From contig CAJNDS010000357.1 in assembly GCA_905221605.1 (NCBI GenBank), positions 94,420 to 158,419 on the forward strand: 64,000 bases of DNA, read 5' to 3'. Within the stretch, counting starts at the first letter, position 1; every line of letters begins with the position of its first letter. The notes under the pieces are model-generated. The model worked only from the letters and a program-made list of their open reading frames with translations, made no database searches and had not been told where the DNA came from. The position numbers and the translations under genes are program-made. Source of the DNA: Symbiodinium natans. Its lineage: Eukaryota > Sar > Dinophyceae > Suessiales > Symbiodiniaceae. This document shows, in pieces, positions 62,923 to 64,000 of this stretch.

Positions 62923-64000
62923 GGCAACGCCCAATATAGATCCCCAAATAGTAGGATCCTTCAGGGTAAGAATCCCAACAAGGTATGGCTGGCACTGCCT
63001 TCATGATCTTCCGTTTTTTCTTGTTCGGCTACCGTACGTATGTTGTGTCCTAACCTGCAGGGGCAGAAGAAAAAGAAGAGCAAGAAGAATTCGGGTCCAA
63101 GTGCGGGCACTCTGTACAAGTGATTCTTGACTGCAGACTTGCCATTTTCTCATGAGCATTAACTTGGTGTTGGTGTCATGTTTTCGTCACCTTTGGGCGA
63201 CAAGGCTGGGCGTACGATGGTTAGCAACTGGCTCGCAGATGGTATGCTGAACTAAACTGTCAAGAATTTGGAGCTGAGGTAGGAAATTGGATGCCACACA
63301 CACACCCTGTCCGCATGGTCATTCGAAGGACATTCTTCAACTGGCCCACTGAGCTGCCCCACTCTGACAATGCGGAAGTGAAGAGGGTGATCGAGAGGGA
63401 TTTCTAGGTTGGGAGGAGCGTTTTGAACCGCTTGACCAAAAAACACTCTGAGATTCCAGGTCATAACAGTCAGGGGTCGATGAGTTCCAGCTTCTCCGCA
63501 TCGGATCACTGGTCCAAGACCAGAACGCATGGAACACTGTCCGAGAGCACCTCAGTCAGAGGTCGATCAAGCACACTGTCAAAAGCGGAGACTCCGCGGC
63601 AGCCAGCGAGCCAGCATGGCTGATGCACGCAGGCGCACTCAAACATTTTTAGCTCTGAGCCCAGTGCCGACGGAATGCCGGTCACTGCTCAGATTCCATA
63701 GTCGCCATTCAACTGTCAACGCATTTCAGCATACTGGAGTGCGTAGATGTCACGAGGCTAGACAATGCCTCTAATCTCTTCTTGACGTCGTGTGGGTGCA
63801 ACTGGCCTCACAGACTCGCGGCCGCCTTTGATTCTGCTTGGGAAGGGTTTATGAAGAGATTCGTTGTTTGCCAGCCATTCGTTTTGGAAGGTGCCCGAGC
63901 ATCATCAGAAAGGCGAAGTTGAACAGAACAGCACTGAACTATTTTAAAGTGCCAGCGCGGCACACCTGATCAAGCAAACTGCCATCAAATGCATGCAACA
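62923..64000. other. anonymous window end
   Basis: Only short frames with no motifs on either strand. Nothing could be supported up to the window edge. Confidence 0.4.

Overview
The window looks like nuclear DNA of a dinoflagellate, most likely a coral-symbiont type (Symbiodiniaceae). Four things point there. (1) The recognisable genes are cut into many small exons whose junctions only work with a mixture of GT, GC and GA donors and mostly AG|G acceptors, a dinoflagellate trait. (2) Plant-type telomere repeats (CCCTAAA/TTTAGGG) lie scattered inside the sequence. (3) Coding density is very low and there are long microsatellites. (4) There is no bacterial operon structure. The exon models were built by hand from reading frame, phase and family motifs; none was tested by a search. 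No spliced-leader relic, tRNA, rRNA or CRISPR was recognised.

Layout. 0-4.8 kb: no recognisable gene. 4.8-7.1 kb: two consecutive two-EF-hand (calmodulin-like) genes or gene parts. 9.0-10.7 kb: an intronless gene for a D-erythronate-dehydrogenase-like NAD enzyme with a cupin-like C-terminal half. 10.7-18.9 kb: anonymous, with a few isolated candidate exons and a nonanucleotide microsatellite. 18.97-19.2 kb: part of a J-domain co-chaperone. 19.6-21.8 kb: probable minus-strand exons of unknown function. 23.8-26.1 kb: five tandem 0.42-kb units that each carry exon-like sequence, leading into a coiled-coil ORF (26.2-27.0 kb). 28.0-29.3 kb: intronless ubiquitin-like/DUF4116/rhodanese protein, then 0.86 kb of GA and GT microsatellite. 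30.7-37.7 kb: an ERK7/MAPK15-like MAP kinase with at least 18 exons. Its 3.7-kb intron between the DFG and TDY exons holds exons of a separate hotdog thioesterase on the same strand. 38.4-42.8 kb: a SET-domain lysine methyltransferase of the Rubisco-LSMT type, with a 120-bp tandem duplication near its end. 44.6-45.0 kb: 3' exons of an FKBP-type isomerase with a telomere-like tract between them. 45.0-46.0 kb: about fifteen copies of a degenerate 70-bp AT-rich repeat. 46.1-46.3 kb: terminal exon of a small membrane protein. 47.3-47.6 kb: telomere repeats pointing outward in both directions. 48-55 kb: scattered unidentified exons and telomere-like fragments. 56.1-56.9 kb: complete three-exon isochorismatase-family hydrolase. 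57-64 kb: mostly anonymous, with two sets of candidate exons.

The genes do not form a pathway. Most recognisable ones lie on the plus strand, as expected for unidirectional dinoflagellate gene blocks. The main points of interest are the nested gene in the kinase, the heavy use of GC and GA donors, and telomere-like repeats lying in introns, at ORF ends and as an outward-facing pair.
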